Part shown: one piece after another, positions 51,887 through 59,692 of the stretch
Layout: every line of letters starts with the position of its first letter
How positions within the stretch are numbered: the first letter of the stretch is position 1
Origin: Bradyrhizobium algeriense
GTDB lineage: Bacteria > Pseudomonadota > Alphaproteobacteria > Rhizobiales > Xanthobacteraceae
Assembly (NCBI RefSeq): GCF_003062295.1
Contig: NZ_PYCN01000008.1
Coordinates: forward strand, 186,001 to 250,000
Reading direction: 5' to 3'
Length of the DNA: 64,000 nucleotides
Translations under genes and position numbers: made by a program
The notes under the pieces: model-generated
Database searches by the model: none
Seen by the model: the letters and a program-made list of their open reading frames with translations, nothing else
Told to the model about the DNA's origin: nothing

Positions 51887-52822
51887 TTGAGGTTTGTGAG
51901 GTCGCTGAAAGCTCGCGGCTGGGCGCTCCTTGGCGCCACCGCCTTTTGTCTCGCATTGCCTGGCGCGATCACGACGCTGGGCAACTCGGCGCACGCCGGC
52001 GGCACCCTCGAAGAACGCAAGCTGCCGATGCATTTCAAGTGGAATGCTTGCCAGCCCGATTGCAGGGGCTGGGTCTCAGCGGTCGGCATCGTGACATCAG
52101 ATAGTCCGAGGGAGTTCGACGAGTTCGCCAAGGGCCGGCAGCTCGCCGGCGCGACCATCGTGCTGGATTCCAGCGGCGGCTCGGTCAACGATTCCATCGC
52201 GCTTGGCCGCCGGTTCCGCGGTCTCGGCGCGCTGACCACGGTCGGCGCCACCGTGCGCACGCAGGCCCCGCAAGGCGAACGCGCGAGCGTGACGCCGGAA
52301 GCCCATTGCGAGTCGATGTGCGTGTTCCTGCTTCTCTCGGGCAAGACCCGTTACGTGCCGCCGGGCGCGCATGTCCGCGTGCACCAGATCTGGATGGGCG
52401 ATCGCGCCGACGACGCCAAGGCCGCGACCTACACCGCGCAAGACCTGATGATCGTGGAGCGCGACATCGGCCGGCTCGCGAAATTTACCTTCGACATGGG
52501 CGGCACCGGCGATCTGCTCTCGCTCGCGCTCAGTGTGCCGCCGTGGGAAGATCTGCACGAGATGTCGCGCGGTGAATTGCGCCTGACCAATCTCGTCACG
52601 ACCGATGCGGTCGCCGATGTGTTCCCGCAGGACAATGCAACGGTGCCGATGGCCGAGGCGAAGCCTGCCAAGCCGCAGGACCGCTTCGTCAGTTCCACCG
52701 TCGGGGGCGACGCGCAACCGCAGGGCAAGTCCACCAAGACCGCCGAGGCCGCGGCTCCGACCGGTGGCTCCGCGACTGCGCCGGCGCATCCGCAGCAGCC
52801 GGCTCAGCCGCAGCAGAAGTAA
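51887..52822 (+). CDS. periplasmic ClpP/crotonase-like protein (COG3904-type)
   Basis: About 311 residues from a TTG at 51887 preceded by GGAAGGAA; the frame is open back to 51647 over non-coding-like sequence. A signal peptide ends near residue 33. The next 180 residues resemble a ClpP/crotonase fold: IVLDSSGGSVNDSIALGRRFR, then SMCVFLLLSGKTRYVPPGAHVRVHQIW, where the Ser before MC and the His near VHQ could form a catalytic pair. The tail (about 240-311) is low-complexity Pro/Ala/Gln. Periplasmic peptidase-like role is inferred. Confidence 0.75.
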   Translation: MRFVRSLKARGWALLGATAFCLALPGAITTLGNSAHAGGTLEERKLPMHFKWNACQPDCRGWVSAVGIVTSDSPREFDEFAKGRQLAGATIVLDSSGGSVNDSIALGRRFRGLGALTTVGATVRTQAPQGERASVTPEAHCESMCVFLLLSGKTRYVPPGAHVRVHQIWMGDRADDAKAATYTAQDLMIVERDIGRLAKFTFDMGGTGDLLSLALSVPPWEDLHEMSRGELRLTNLVTTDAVADVFPQDNATVPMAEAKPAKPQDRFVSSTVGGDAQPQGKSTKTAEAAAPTGGSATAPAHPQQPAQPQQK

Positions 52823-52841
52823 GCCGTATTCTGGCAGACGG

Positions 52842-52945
52842 TGTCATCATCCGCGAAGGCGGATGATCCAGTACGCCGCGGCGCTGGTGATAAATCGAGA
52901 ATTCCCGGCGTACTGGATACCCCGCCTTCGCGGGGTATGACGGCG
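52842..52945. repeat. palindromic dispersed element
   Basis: Inverted arms GATCCAGTACGCCG and CGGCGTACTGGAT, with outer short hairpins (ATCCGCGAAGGCGGAT and CCCCGCCTTCGCGGGG), flank a short AT-rich centre. Typical of REP doublets in this group; non-coding. Confidence 0.65.
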
Positions 52946-52962
52946 GTATGTGGGGACGCCCC

Positions 52963-53412
52963 TTACGCCTGCGCCGGCTGCTTCGCTCTGGCCTCGATCT
53001 GGCCGATGGCATCTACCACGGCGTCGAAGGTCAGCATGGTCGAGGCATGGCGGGCCTTGTAGTCGCGCACCGGTTCCAGCAAGGCGATGTCGGCCCATTT
53101 GCCTTGCGGGGGACCGCCGTTTTCTTTCAACATCTTGCGCACGGTTTCTCGCAGTTCACGTAACTCGCCAGCCGTCGAGCCGACCACATGGCTTGCCATG
53201 ATCGAGGAAGAGGCCTGGCCGAGCGCGCAGGCCTTCACGTCATGGGCGAAGTCGGTGACCACGGGTCCCTCCATCTTCAGGTCGACCTTGACGGTCGATC
53301 CGCACAGCTTGGAGTGGGCGGTGGCGCTGGCATGGGGGTCGGGGAGGCGGCCGAGGCGGGGGATATTGCCCGCCAGTTCGATGATCCGCTTGTTGTAGAT
53401 GTCGTTCAGCAT
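52963..53412 (-). CDS. IscU/SufU-like iron-sulfur cluster scaffold protein
   Basis: 149 residues. The U-type fold is recognisable: MLNDIYNKRIIELAGNIPRLG, C37 in HSKLCGSTVKVDL, and C62 in VKACALGQASSSIMAS (the GxAxxSSS block). The third scaffold Cys, expected near residue 121 in an A-R-x2-C-A-type context, is absent: the sequence there reads YKARHASTML. The Asp after the first Cys is also replaced (CGST instead of CGD). Cluster assembly as in IscU is thus doubtful; a carrier or accessory role is possible. It is divergent from folE. Confidence 0.82.
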   Translation of the reverse strand: MLNDIYNKRIIELAGNIPRLGRLPDPHASATAHSKLCGSTVKVDLKMEGPVVTDFAHDVKACALGQASSSIMASHVVGSTAGELRELRETVRKMLKENGGPPQGKWADIALLEPVRDYKARHASTMLTFDAVVDAIGQIEARAKQPAQA

Positions 53413-53642
53413 GAGAATCGGTGTCCCGGGCGACGGTCTGAGCGCCCTTGGCGGCTGGGTTTCATCGTCCTATATATGGACAGGAACGGCCGAAAAACAG
53501 CCCGGCCTTTCGCCGAGGCGTGCCGAAATGGAAACCAATTCGCCCGCCAACGTATTGTGATGGGACTCAGGCGTCCGGCGGCAAACCCGCCCCGTCTGCC
53601 CGGTGACACTCCGGTCCTTCGGGCCGGTCGAACGGAGAAGAC

Positions 53643-54365
53643 ATGGACGCATTGATCAAATCCCTCCGCCCCGGCAAGGCGCCTGACTTGAAGCCTTCTG
53701 AAGTCAAATCGCCCGATGTGGCTCCGGAAACCCGCCCGGCCGAGCTCGATCCGGCCGAGTTCCTGGCGGCTGCCGTTCGCGCCGACCTGCCGCGCCCGTC
53801 GCGCGCGGAGGCCGAACAGGCCGTGCACGTCTTGCTCAGCTATATCGGCGAGAATCCCGGCCGCGAGGGCCTGCTGGATACGCCGCGCCGGGTGGTCGAA
53901 GCCTTCGACGAACTCTATCAGGGCTACCACCAATGCCCGGCCGAAGTGCTCGACCGCACCTTTGGCGAAACCGCCGGCTATGACGATTTCGTCCTGGTCC
54001 GCGACATCGAATTCACCTCGCAATGCGAGCACCACATGATGCCGTTCTACGGCAGGGCCCATATCGCCTATACGCCGGTCGAGCGGGTGGTGGGATTGTC
54101 CAAGCTGGCGCGGCTGACCGATATCTTCGCCCGTCGCCTGCAGACCCAGGAGCACCTGACCGCCCAGATCGCGGCCGCCATCGACGAGGTCTTGAAGCCC
54201 CGGGGCGTTGCCGTGCTGATCGAGGCGGAGCATACCTGCATGTCGGTGCGCGGCGTCGCCAAGCATGGCGCGATGACGTTCACCAGCCGGTTCACCGGCA
54301 TGTTCCGCGACAATCCGGCGGAGCAGCAGCGTTTCCTGTCCCTGGTGCGAGGACCGAGCCGGTAA
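53643..54365 (+). CDS. folE: GTP cyclohydrolase I
   Basis: 240 residues. Converts GTP to dihydroneopterin triphosphate, the first step of folate (and pterin) synthesis. Zinc ligands are seen in [12 protein letters not shown] and [10 protein letters not shown], and the substrate loop in [12 protein letters not shown] and [17 protein letters not shown]. The N-terminal about 50 residues are an extra acidic, Pro-rich extension. hisI follows 28 bases downstream, so the two are probably cotranscribed. Confidence 0.97.
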   Translation: MDALIKSLRPGKAPDLKPSEVKSPDVAPETRPAELDPAEFLAAAVRADLPRPSRAEAEQAVHVLLSYIGENPGREGLLDTPRRVVEAFDELYQGYHQCPAEVLDRTFGETAGYDDFVLVRDIEFTSQCEHHMMPFYGRAHIAYTPVERVVGLSKLARLTDIFARRLQTQEHLTAQIAAAIDEVLKPRGVAVLIEAEHTCMSVRGVAKHGAMTFTSRFTGMFRDNPAEQQRFLSLVRGPSR

Positions 54366-54393
54366 CCTCGCTTGAATTTTGGCGAGGCCAGCC

Positions 54394-54822
54394 GTGTCCA
54401 CCTCAAAACATGATCACGATCGCGAAGAAGGGCTGGAATTCCAGCCCAAATTCGACGCGTCCGGGCTCGTGACTGTTGTCGCGACCGACGCTGCGACCGG
54501 CGACGTGCTGATGGTCGCGCACATGAATGACGAGGCGCTGCGCAAGACGATCGCGAGCGGCGAGGCCTGGTACTTCAGCCGTTCGCGCAACGCGTTGTGG
54601 CGAAAAGGTGAGACGTCGCGTCAGACCCAGCGCGTGGTCGAGATGCGCCTGGATTGCGACCAGGACGCGGTCTGGATCAGGGTAGAGCAGATCGGCGCGG
54701 CCTGTCACACCGGCCGGCGCTCGTGTTTCTACCGCAAGGTCGATTCTGCCGATGGCGGCGCGCGATTGTCATTCGTCGACGCCGACCGCCTGTTCGATCC
54801 AAAGGCGGTTTACCGCGAATAG
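54394..54822 (+). CDS. hisI: phosphoribosyl-AMP cyclohydrolase
   Basis: 142 residues; opens the adenine ring of PR-AMP in histidine synthesis. Start at the GTG at 54394 with GCGAGG upstream; a TTG at 54379 is possible. The metal sites are visible: [29 protein letters not shown] contains the Asp pair (Mg) and the Cys cluster (Zn), and [17 protein letters not shown] is the family signature. It is a separate HisI domain, not fused to HisE. It belongs to the folE transcript. Confidence 0.96.
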   Translation: MSTSKHDHDREEGLEFQPKFDASGLVTVVATDAATGDVLMVAHMNDEALRKTIASGEAWYFSRSRNALWRKGETSRQTQRVVEMRLDCDQDAVWIRVEQIGAACHTGRRSCFYRKVDSADGGARLSFVDADRLFDPKAVYRE

Positions 54823-54849
54823 CTTCGGTTCGTCCGGCCGACAGCCGGA

Positions 54850-54916
54850 TCATTCCAGCAGCTCGGCGATCATGCGGGCGGCACGCCTTGCCCCTTCGGC
54901 CTCGACTGGTTTCGGC
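54850..54916 (-). pseudogene. C-terminal remnant of a glycosyltransferase after an internal deletion
   Basis: Directly after the stop of the hydrolase-glycosyltransferase gene, the +1 frame reads PDKPKPVEAEGARRAARMIAEL and ends LE-stop at 54850. This looks like the last helix of a UGT/MGT-type glycosyltransferase. It fits an out-of-frame deletion that removed most of the C-terminal domain and joined the two ends. Confidence 0.55.
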
Positions 54917-56335
54917 TTATCCGGGCTCGACAAAGCCTGCATCATTATAGTCGGTCGTGAGAAACGCTTCATGCTCGCCGCCGGATGGCATCGGGACGTA
55001 ACCGACAAAGTCCGTCAGCCAGGCAAGCTTCGCCTTCTTCAGCTCGGGGTGCTCGTGCCAGTAATGATCGATGTCCCAGGCCTCGTCCGCGATCACGAGG
55101 TCATAGGCGCCTTGCTCGACCGCCTCCTGGAAGGTCATGAAATTCTTGATCAGCACTTCATCCATGCGGCGGAGCGCCTGAAAGCAGTGCAATTCGTGCT
55201 CGCCGCTTTCGAGCTCGATGTGTCGCGTCTCGCTGGCAAGCCGGGCGCTAAGCGGATGAACGTGCTCGTTGCTGGCCTCTAGCAGGCGCGTGACCGGGTC
55301 CTGCGCCAGCCAGTCCACGCTGAGATCGGGATGGAGCCTGCGCATCTCGCGCGCGATGGCAATATCGCGGCGGCCATGCCCGAGGCCGATCGGCGACGAA
55401 AGGTAGAGGGCACGTTTCCCGGCCCCGTTGCGCCGGACAGTCCCGCGCGCCGGCGCCGTGATGCCGAGCCGTCGGTCGATAAAGTCGCTGATCAGGGTGT
55501 TCGCCTTTGCAGGATACCGCCCGAGAGGGTTATGGCCGCCGCCTTTGATCGTGACGAACTCCGAGCCGCTCACCTCGGCGTGCGCGGCCTCCGCGCGCGC
55601 GTGGAGCTGAATCTGGTCGTTGTCGCCGTGGATGAACAGCACCGGACAACGGATCTTGCGGTACATCTCTTCGCTGACGTCGAAGCGGGGTGGAATGTTG
55701 CGCGCTTCCACCGTGTTGATCAGCGTCGGCCCGCTGGTCTCGACGGCCCAGCCGATTCCGTCTTCGATCTGCTTGGTTGAATGCGGCTCGCTGCAGATAT
55801 TGCGAATGAAGAACTCGGCGAAGTCAGGATAGTTCTTCAGCCAGTAATCGCGGTTGTACTTGTTCCAACCTTCGTAACTTTCCCGCTCCGCCGAAAAGTG
55901 CGAGGCGGCCAACCTTGCATAGGGCGGAGGTCCGATGGTTGAGACCGTACCGACAAGAACCGCTGCCCTGACGCGCTCGGGATGATACGCCGCCAGGATG
56001 GAGGCGAGCAGGCCGCCGAACGAAAGTCCGACCAGGATCGACTGGCCGACGTCGAGAGCATCCATGACGGCGAGTGCGTCGGCCAGGTAATTGTCCAGCG
56101 TGTAGGCGGTGACATCCTTCGGCCGGTCGGATTTGCCGTTGCCCCGGCCGTCATAGGTGATGCAGCGGAAGCGCTCGCTGAAATAGGGTAGCTGCGCCTT
56201 GTAGATTCGCGAGTGAACGATGCTCCAGGCCGGGATGAACAGCATGGTTTCAGGCGCGTCGCCGTAGATTTCGTAAGCGAGATTCACGCCGTCGCGGGTA
56301 ACCAGCCCCTCACGATCCGGCAGTTTTGCGCGCAT
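54917..56335 (-). CDS. alpha/beta hydrolase fused to a truncated glycosyltransferase N-domain
   Basis: 472 residues. Residues about 1-290 form a serine alpha/beta hydrolase (YDGRGNGKSDRP, nucleophile elbow GLSFGGLL near 108, acid in HGDNDQ, His in GGGHNPLGR). From about 310 a GT-B glycosyltransferase N-domain begins (LYLSSPIGLGHGRRDIAIAREMR, then LVIADEAWDIDHYWHEHPE). It stops abruptly after about 165 residues at DAGFVEPG, without the donor-binding C-domain. The hydrolase half is probably active; the transferase half is not. The TetR gene lies 3 bases upstream, so they share an operon. Confidence 0.8.
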   Translation of the reverse strand: MRAKLPDREGLVTRDGVNLAYEIYGDAPETMLFIPAWSIVHSRIYKAQLPYFSERFRCITYDGRGNGKSDRPKDVTAYTLDNYLADALAVMDALDVGQSILVGLSFGGLLASILAAYHPERVRAAVLVGTVSTIGPPPYARLAASHFSAERESYEGWNKYNRDYWLKNYPDFAEFFIRNICSEPHSTKQIEDGIGWAVETSGPTLINTVEARNIPPRFDVSEEMYRKIRCPVLFIHGDNDQIQLHARAEAAHAEVSGSEFVTIKGGGHNPLGRYPAKANTLISDFIDRRLGITAPARGTVRRNGAGKRALYLSSPIGLGHGRRDIAIAREMRRLHPDLSVDWLAQDPVTRLLEASNEHVHPLSARLASETRHIELESGEHELHCFQALRRMDEVLIKNFMTFQEAVEQGAYDLVIADEAWDIDHYWHEHPELKKAKLAWLTDFVGYVPMPSGGEHEAFLTTDYNDAGFVEPG

Positions 56336-56338
56336 GCT

Positions 56339-56956
56339 TCACCTCTTGTCTGACGAGGATCCTTCCGCAATCCGGATGAGATCGCCGACGCGGCGAAGCG
56401 ACGCCCGTATCGGCGAACCCTTCTTCTCCAGGCCAAGCAGGAACAGGCTTTCGCCCCCGATGAAGCTGGCGGCGGCGATCGCGCCGGCTTCCTCCGCCGA
56501 GAAGGGGCCGAGGGGGCCGATCTTCGCTTCAGCCGCCCGTGCCAGGCCGACGATCAGATCGACCCAACCCATAATGCCGGCGCGGATCACCTTGGCGACT
56601 TCCGCGTCATGCCAGCTCACGGCGATCAACTCCTGCAGCACCCGCACATAGCCTGAGGCAATGTCCTCATCGAGGTAGTCGCAGGCGCGGTCCCACTGCT
56701 CGGACAGTTTCAGGGATGGGTCTCCGAACAATCTGTTCTGCCGGTCCAGAAGCTGGGCATTGAGATATTCGAACAGCTGGAGGACCAGGTTCTGCTTGGA
56801 ACCAAAATGATAGTGAATTTGGCTGAGCGGCACACCTGCTTCCGCCGCGACCTCCCGGGTCGAGAGGCCCGCATAGCCGGCATGACGCAGCACCTTCTTG
56901 GCCGCCTCGAGCAGGCTCGTGCTGGTCTCTATCTTCTTCACTGCGGTGCGCGCCAT
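56339..56956 (-). CDS. TetR/AcrR family transcriptional regulator
   Basis: 205 residues from the ATG at 56956. The N-terminal helix-turn-helix is typical: LLEAAKKVLRHAGYAGLSTREVAAEAGVPLSQIHYHFGSKQNLVLQLFEY (shown in segments, about residues 14-65). The C-terminal ligand domain is not assignable. It precedes the hydrolase-glycosyltransferase gene by 3 bases. A likely target is its own promoter; a palindrome upstream of the neighbouring methyltransferase gene (58013-58026) is another candidate site. Confidence 0.92.
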   Translation of the reverse strand: MARTAVKKIETSTSLLEAAKKVLRHAGYAGLSTREVAAEAGVPLSQIHYHFGSKQNLVLQLFEYLNAQLLDRQNRLFGDPSLKLSEQWDRACDYLDEDIASGYVRVLQELIAVSWHDAEVAKVIRAGIMGWVDLIVGLARAAEAKIGPLGPFSAEEAGAIAAASFIGGESLFLLGLEKKGSPIRASLRRVGDLIRIAEGSSSDKR

Positions 56957-57098
56957 ATTGTCTCGCGATGTGATTGATCTCAGCCAAACGCTACATGAAT
57001 TCCGGCCGCAAAGGCTAGGCGCGCCGTCTCGCCTGCGGCTTGCAGTCTTGATATCCAGGCGTCGATGCCCGGCGCGACGCCGGGCATCGTGGCTGCGA

Positions 57099-57893
57099 CT
57101 AACCCAAATCATCCGCACGCGCTTTGCGTCCCGGCAGCGGGATCAGCATCGATACCTGCTCCCGGTAGCGGCGGTACTGGTCGCCGAACAGCGCGATGAG
57201 ATCGCGCTCCTCCAGCCAGATGCCGATCAGGATGTAGCCCGTGGTCGCGATCGCGAACAGCAGATGTCCGACCGTCATCACCGGCGTCGCCCAAAAGGCG
57301 ATCAAGAACCCGAGATAGATCGGGTGCCGGACCGACTTATAGAGCATCGGCGTCTTGAATTTGGCCGGCGGCAACTCCTGCCTGAGCAGGCGCGCCAGCA
57401 CCTGACGCAAGCCGAACAACTCGAAATGGTTGATCATGAAAGTGCTGGCGAGCACCACGGTCCAGCCGATCCAGGAGATCGCCTCAAGCACGATCGCGCC
57501 AAGGGGATCGGTCACCGACCAGATGACGTCTGTCATCGGCCGCCACTGCCAATAGAGCAGGAGCAATGCGAGGCTGGCAAACAGCACGAATGTCGTGCGC
57601 TCGATCGCAGGCGGCACGAGGCGTGTCCACCAGCGCTTGAAGGCGGGACGCGCCATCACGCTGTGCTGGATAGCGAACAGGCCGAGCAGCAGGACGTTGA
57701 TGATCAGGGATGGAATGAACGGCCCCGGCTGGCCGCTGTCGATGGTTTTGGGTACCGGCAGGTTTCCCACGAAGGCAATCGCATAGAGGAAGGTGGCGAG
57801 AAACAACAGGTAGGTAACGATGCCGTAGAGCATCGCAACCAGGCCGCCGGCGGTGGTCTTTGCAGAGGGAGGATTGATGGCGTGATCACTCAT
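57099..57893 (-). CDS. mddA: methanethiol S-methyltransferase (MddA-like, NnrU/ICMT superfamily)
   Basis: 264-residue integral membrane protein starting at the ATG at 57893. It has about six helices, with FAIQHSVMARPAFKRWWTRLVPPAIERTTFVLFASL in the first half, and in the second LYKSVRHPIYLGFL, the SAM-binding RHP-x-Y motif of the isoprenylcysteine methyltransferase superfamily, then ERDLIALFGDQYRRYREQVSMLIP. This combination is that of MddA, which methylates methanethiol to dimethylsulfide; Bradyrhizobium homologues have been studied. It could instead be a related uncharacterised methyltransferase. Confidence 0.8.
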   Translation of the reverse strand: MSDHAINPPSAKTTAGGLVAMLYGIVTYLLFLATFLYAIAFVGNLPVPKTIDSGQPGPFIPSLIINVLLLGLFAIQHSVMARPAFKRWWTRLVPPAIERTTFVLFASLALLLLYWQWRPMTDVIWSVTDPLGAIVLEAISWIGWTVVLASTFMINHFELFGLRQVLARLLRQELPPAKFKTPMLYKSVRHPIYLGFLIAFWATPVMTVGHLLFAIATTGYILIGIWLEERDLIALFGDQYRRYREQVSMLIPLPGRKARADDLG

Positions 57894-58012
57894 GAGCTGA
57901 TCCTGTTTCCGGAAAGTTGAAGGCGGATGCCCGTGCAATGTTCATCGGTCGGGGAAGCCGTCGCCCGGCACTTCCCCGTCATTCCGCGGCCGTCCGACCG
58001 CTATTAATAGGT

Positions 58013-58026
58013 CGGTCGATCGACCG
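58013..58026. promoter_or_regulatory. palindromic operator candidate upstream of mddA
   Basis: CGGTCGATCGACCG is a perfect 14-base palindrome within AATAGGTCGGTCGATCGACCGA. It has the form of TetR-type operators and lies 120 bases before the mddA start and 155 bases before the divergent lytic transglycosylase gene. Confidence 0.45.
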
Positions 58027-58070
58027 AAATGTTCAACCCGCGATGCGGTTTTTTTGAGGCGAGGACGCCC

Positions 58071-58086
58071 TTAACGCGCCATTAAC
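58071..58086. promoter_or_regulatory. candidate CtrA-binding site upstream of the lytic transglycosylase
   Basis: TTAACGCGCCATTAAC is a perfect TTAA-N7-TTAAC box, 95 bases before the start at 58181. Confidence 0.55.
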
Positions 58087-58180
58087 CATAATTGCGGCAG
58101 TCTCGACCGTGTACAGGCGCTGATTGCCAGGGCCTTGAGAGCCCGCGCGGTCGTTTCGCGAGGAGCGGGGCACCAGAAAC

Positions 58181-59227
58181 ATGTCGGTCGACACAACAAG
58201 CGCCATGGCTGCGGCAGGTGTCGATCCCACGCGCGTGAAGATCACGGGTTCGATCAGGCAGGCGGCCTCGACCACCGGCGCCAGCTTCGAATATCTGCTC
58301 GCCACCGCGAAGATGGAATCCAATTTCAACCCGAAGGCCGCCGCCACCACCTCGTCGGCGCGCGGGCTGTTTCAATTCATCGACCAGACCTGGCTCGGCA
58401 CCGTGAAGGAAGCAGGCGCCCATCTCGGCTACGGCAAATATGCCGAGGCCATCACCAAAGATCCTTCCGGCAGCTATTCGGTCAGCGACCCCGACGCGCG
58501 CGCGGCAATCATGAAGCTGCGCGACGATCCGGAAGCCGCCTCGTCGATGGCGGCGGTGCTGACCCAGTCCAACAGTTTCAAATTGACCGGCAAGATCGGC
58601 CGCCGCCCGACCGACGCCGAACTCTATATGGCGCATTTCATGGGCGTCGGCGGCGCCGGCAAGCTGATCCAGAGCGCCGAAGACAATCCGAACGCTTCCG
58701 CCGCGCGGATGTTTCCGAACGCGGCCGCGGCCAACCAGTCGATCTTCTACGATCGCTCGGGACAGGCCCGCAGCGTCTCGCAGGTCTATTCGGTGCTGAA
58801 CACGCGCTACGCGGCCGCCGCCAGTTCGCCGGTGACGCGCACCGCGATGGCGGCCGCCGGCGGCGATCTGCCGAGGCGCATCACGGTCGCGAGCAACGCC
58901 GCGCCGGCGACGACGGCGATCGACAACGCCGCCTATCTGTCGAGCTTCCCGGATCAGCGCAGCGTGACGCCGGTTGCGGCAACGTCGCAAACTGCCGCTG
59001 CGTCACCCGAACCGATCTTCCGCTCGCTGTTCCAGGCCGGCGAACGCACGCAGCCGATTTCGCCGGCGGTGCAGGAATTGTGGGGCAGTAATTCGTCAGC
59101 AACCTCGGTTGCGTCAGCAACCTCGGTTGCCTCCGCGAGCACCGTGTTGTCGGGGCACAAGCCCGAGGTGCGCGCACCCGGCCGGCTCGATCTCTTTAGC
59201 GACCGCAACGGCACGTTCAGCAGCTAG
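58181..59227 (+). CDS. lytic transglycosylase domain protein
   Basis: 348 residues. The N-terminal domain (about 20-210) is SLT-like: EYLLATAKMESNFNPKAAA carries the catalytic Glu (near residue 46), then SSARGLFQFIDQTWLGTVKEAG, and AELYMAHFMGVGGAGKLI. It cuts the glycan strand of peptidoglycan, giving 1,6-anhydro products, for example to let envelope machines through. No signal peptide is visible, which suggests export by another route, such as flagellar or secretion systems. The C-terminal 140 residues are Ala/Ser-rich and probably disordered. A CtrA box lies upstream. Confidence 0.88.
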   Translation: MSVDTTSAMAAAGVDPTRVKITGSIRQAASTTGASFEYLLATAKMESNFNPKAAATTSSARGLFQFIDQTWLGTVKEAGAHLGYGKYAEAITKDPSGSYSVSDPDARAAIMKLRDDPEAASSMAAVLTQSNSFKLTGKIGRRPTDAELYMAHFMGVGGAGKLIQSAEDNPNASAARMFPNAAAANQSIFYDRSGQARSVSQVYSVLNTRYAAAASSPVTRTAMAAAGGDLPRRITVASNAAPATTAIDNAAYLSSFPDQRSVTPVAATSQTAAASPEPIFRSLFQAGERTQPISPAVQELWGSNSSATSVASATSVASASTVLSGHKPEVRAPGRLDLFSDRNGTFSS

Positions 59228-59692
59228 TTCGTAGGATGGGCAAAGCCCCCGGGTCGCGCGAATGCGCGCCCGATGACAGGCTCCGCGTGCCCACCATTCA
59301 AGAACACCGATGTGGATAGATGGCGGGCACGGCGCAAAAGCGCCTTTGCCCACCCTTGCTACGCAACTCACCCTGATCGACGACAATGGTGAGCATATGA
59401 TGGAGCAGGGGCCTTCGCGGGATTCCCTACCGGATGTGCCAACGCCCATCATCTGGTGAACCGCTCGAACGCTTCGGCGATCTTCATCGTTGTTGGCTCG
59501 CGGAAGCCGGGAGAGGAAAGGTTCCATTATCCCGACGACGCCATCAAACATTAACGAGGCGTTGTCACGCCCTTAACAAAACGTCAATAAAACCAGCCGT
59601 TTATGGTGAACCCTTTGTTAAGCGTCGTGGTTTATTTTTTCTAATAGTGGCACCGCGTCACGGTGTCGTCACAGGTTGCGTAAGCCAGGACC
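59228..59692. other. 465-base intergenic region
   Basis: The first part is the dispersed repeat 59230-59362. The rest, up to 59690, becomes AT-rich and must hold the promoter of the DUF2336 gene; it includes TTAACAAAACGTCAA at 59573-59587, a CtrA box with one mismatch. A short frame at 59434-59715 is not convincing. Confidence 0.5.
59230..59362. repeat. dispersed inverted repeat, second copy
   Basis: Outer arms CGTAGGATGGGCAAAG and CTTTGCCCACCCTTGCTACG; inner GTGCCCACCATT and TGGCGGGCAC. Same family as 10053-10141, longer in the centre. Confidence 0.65.
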
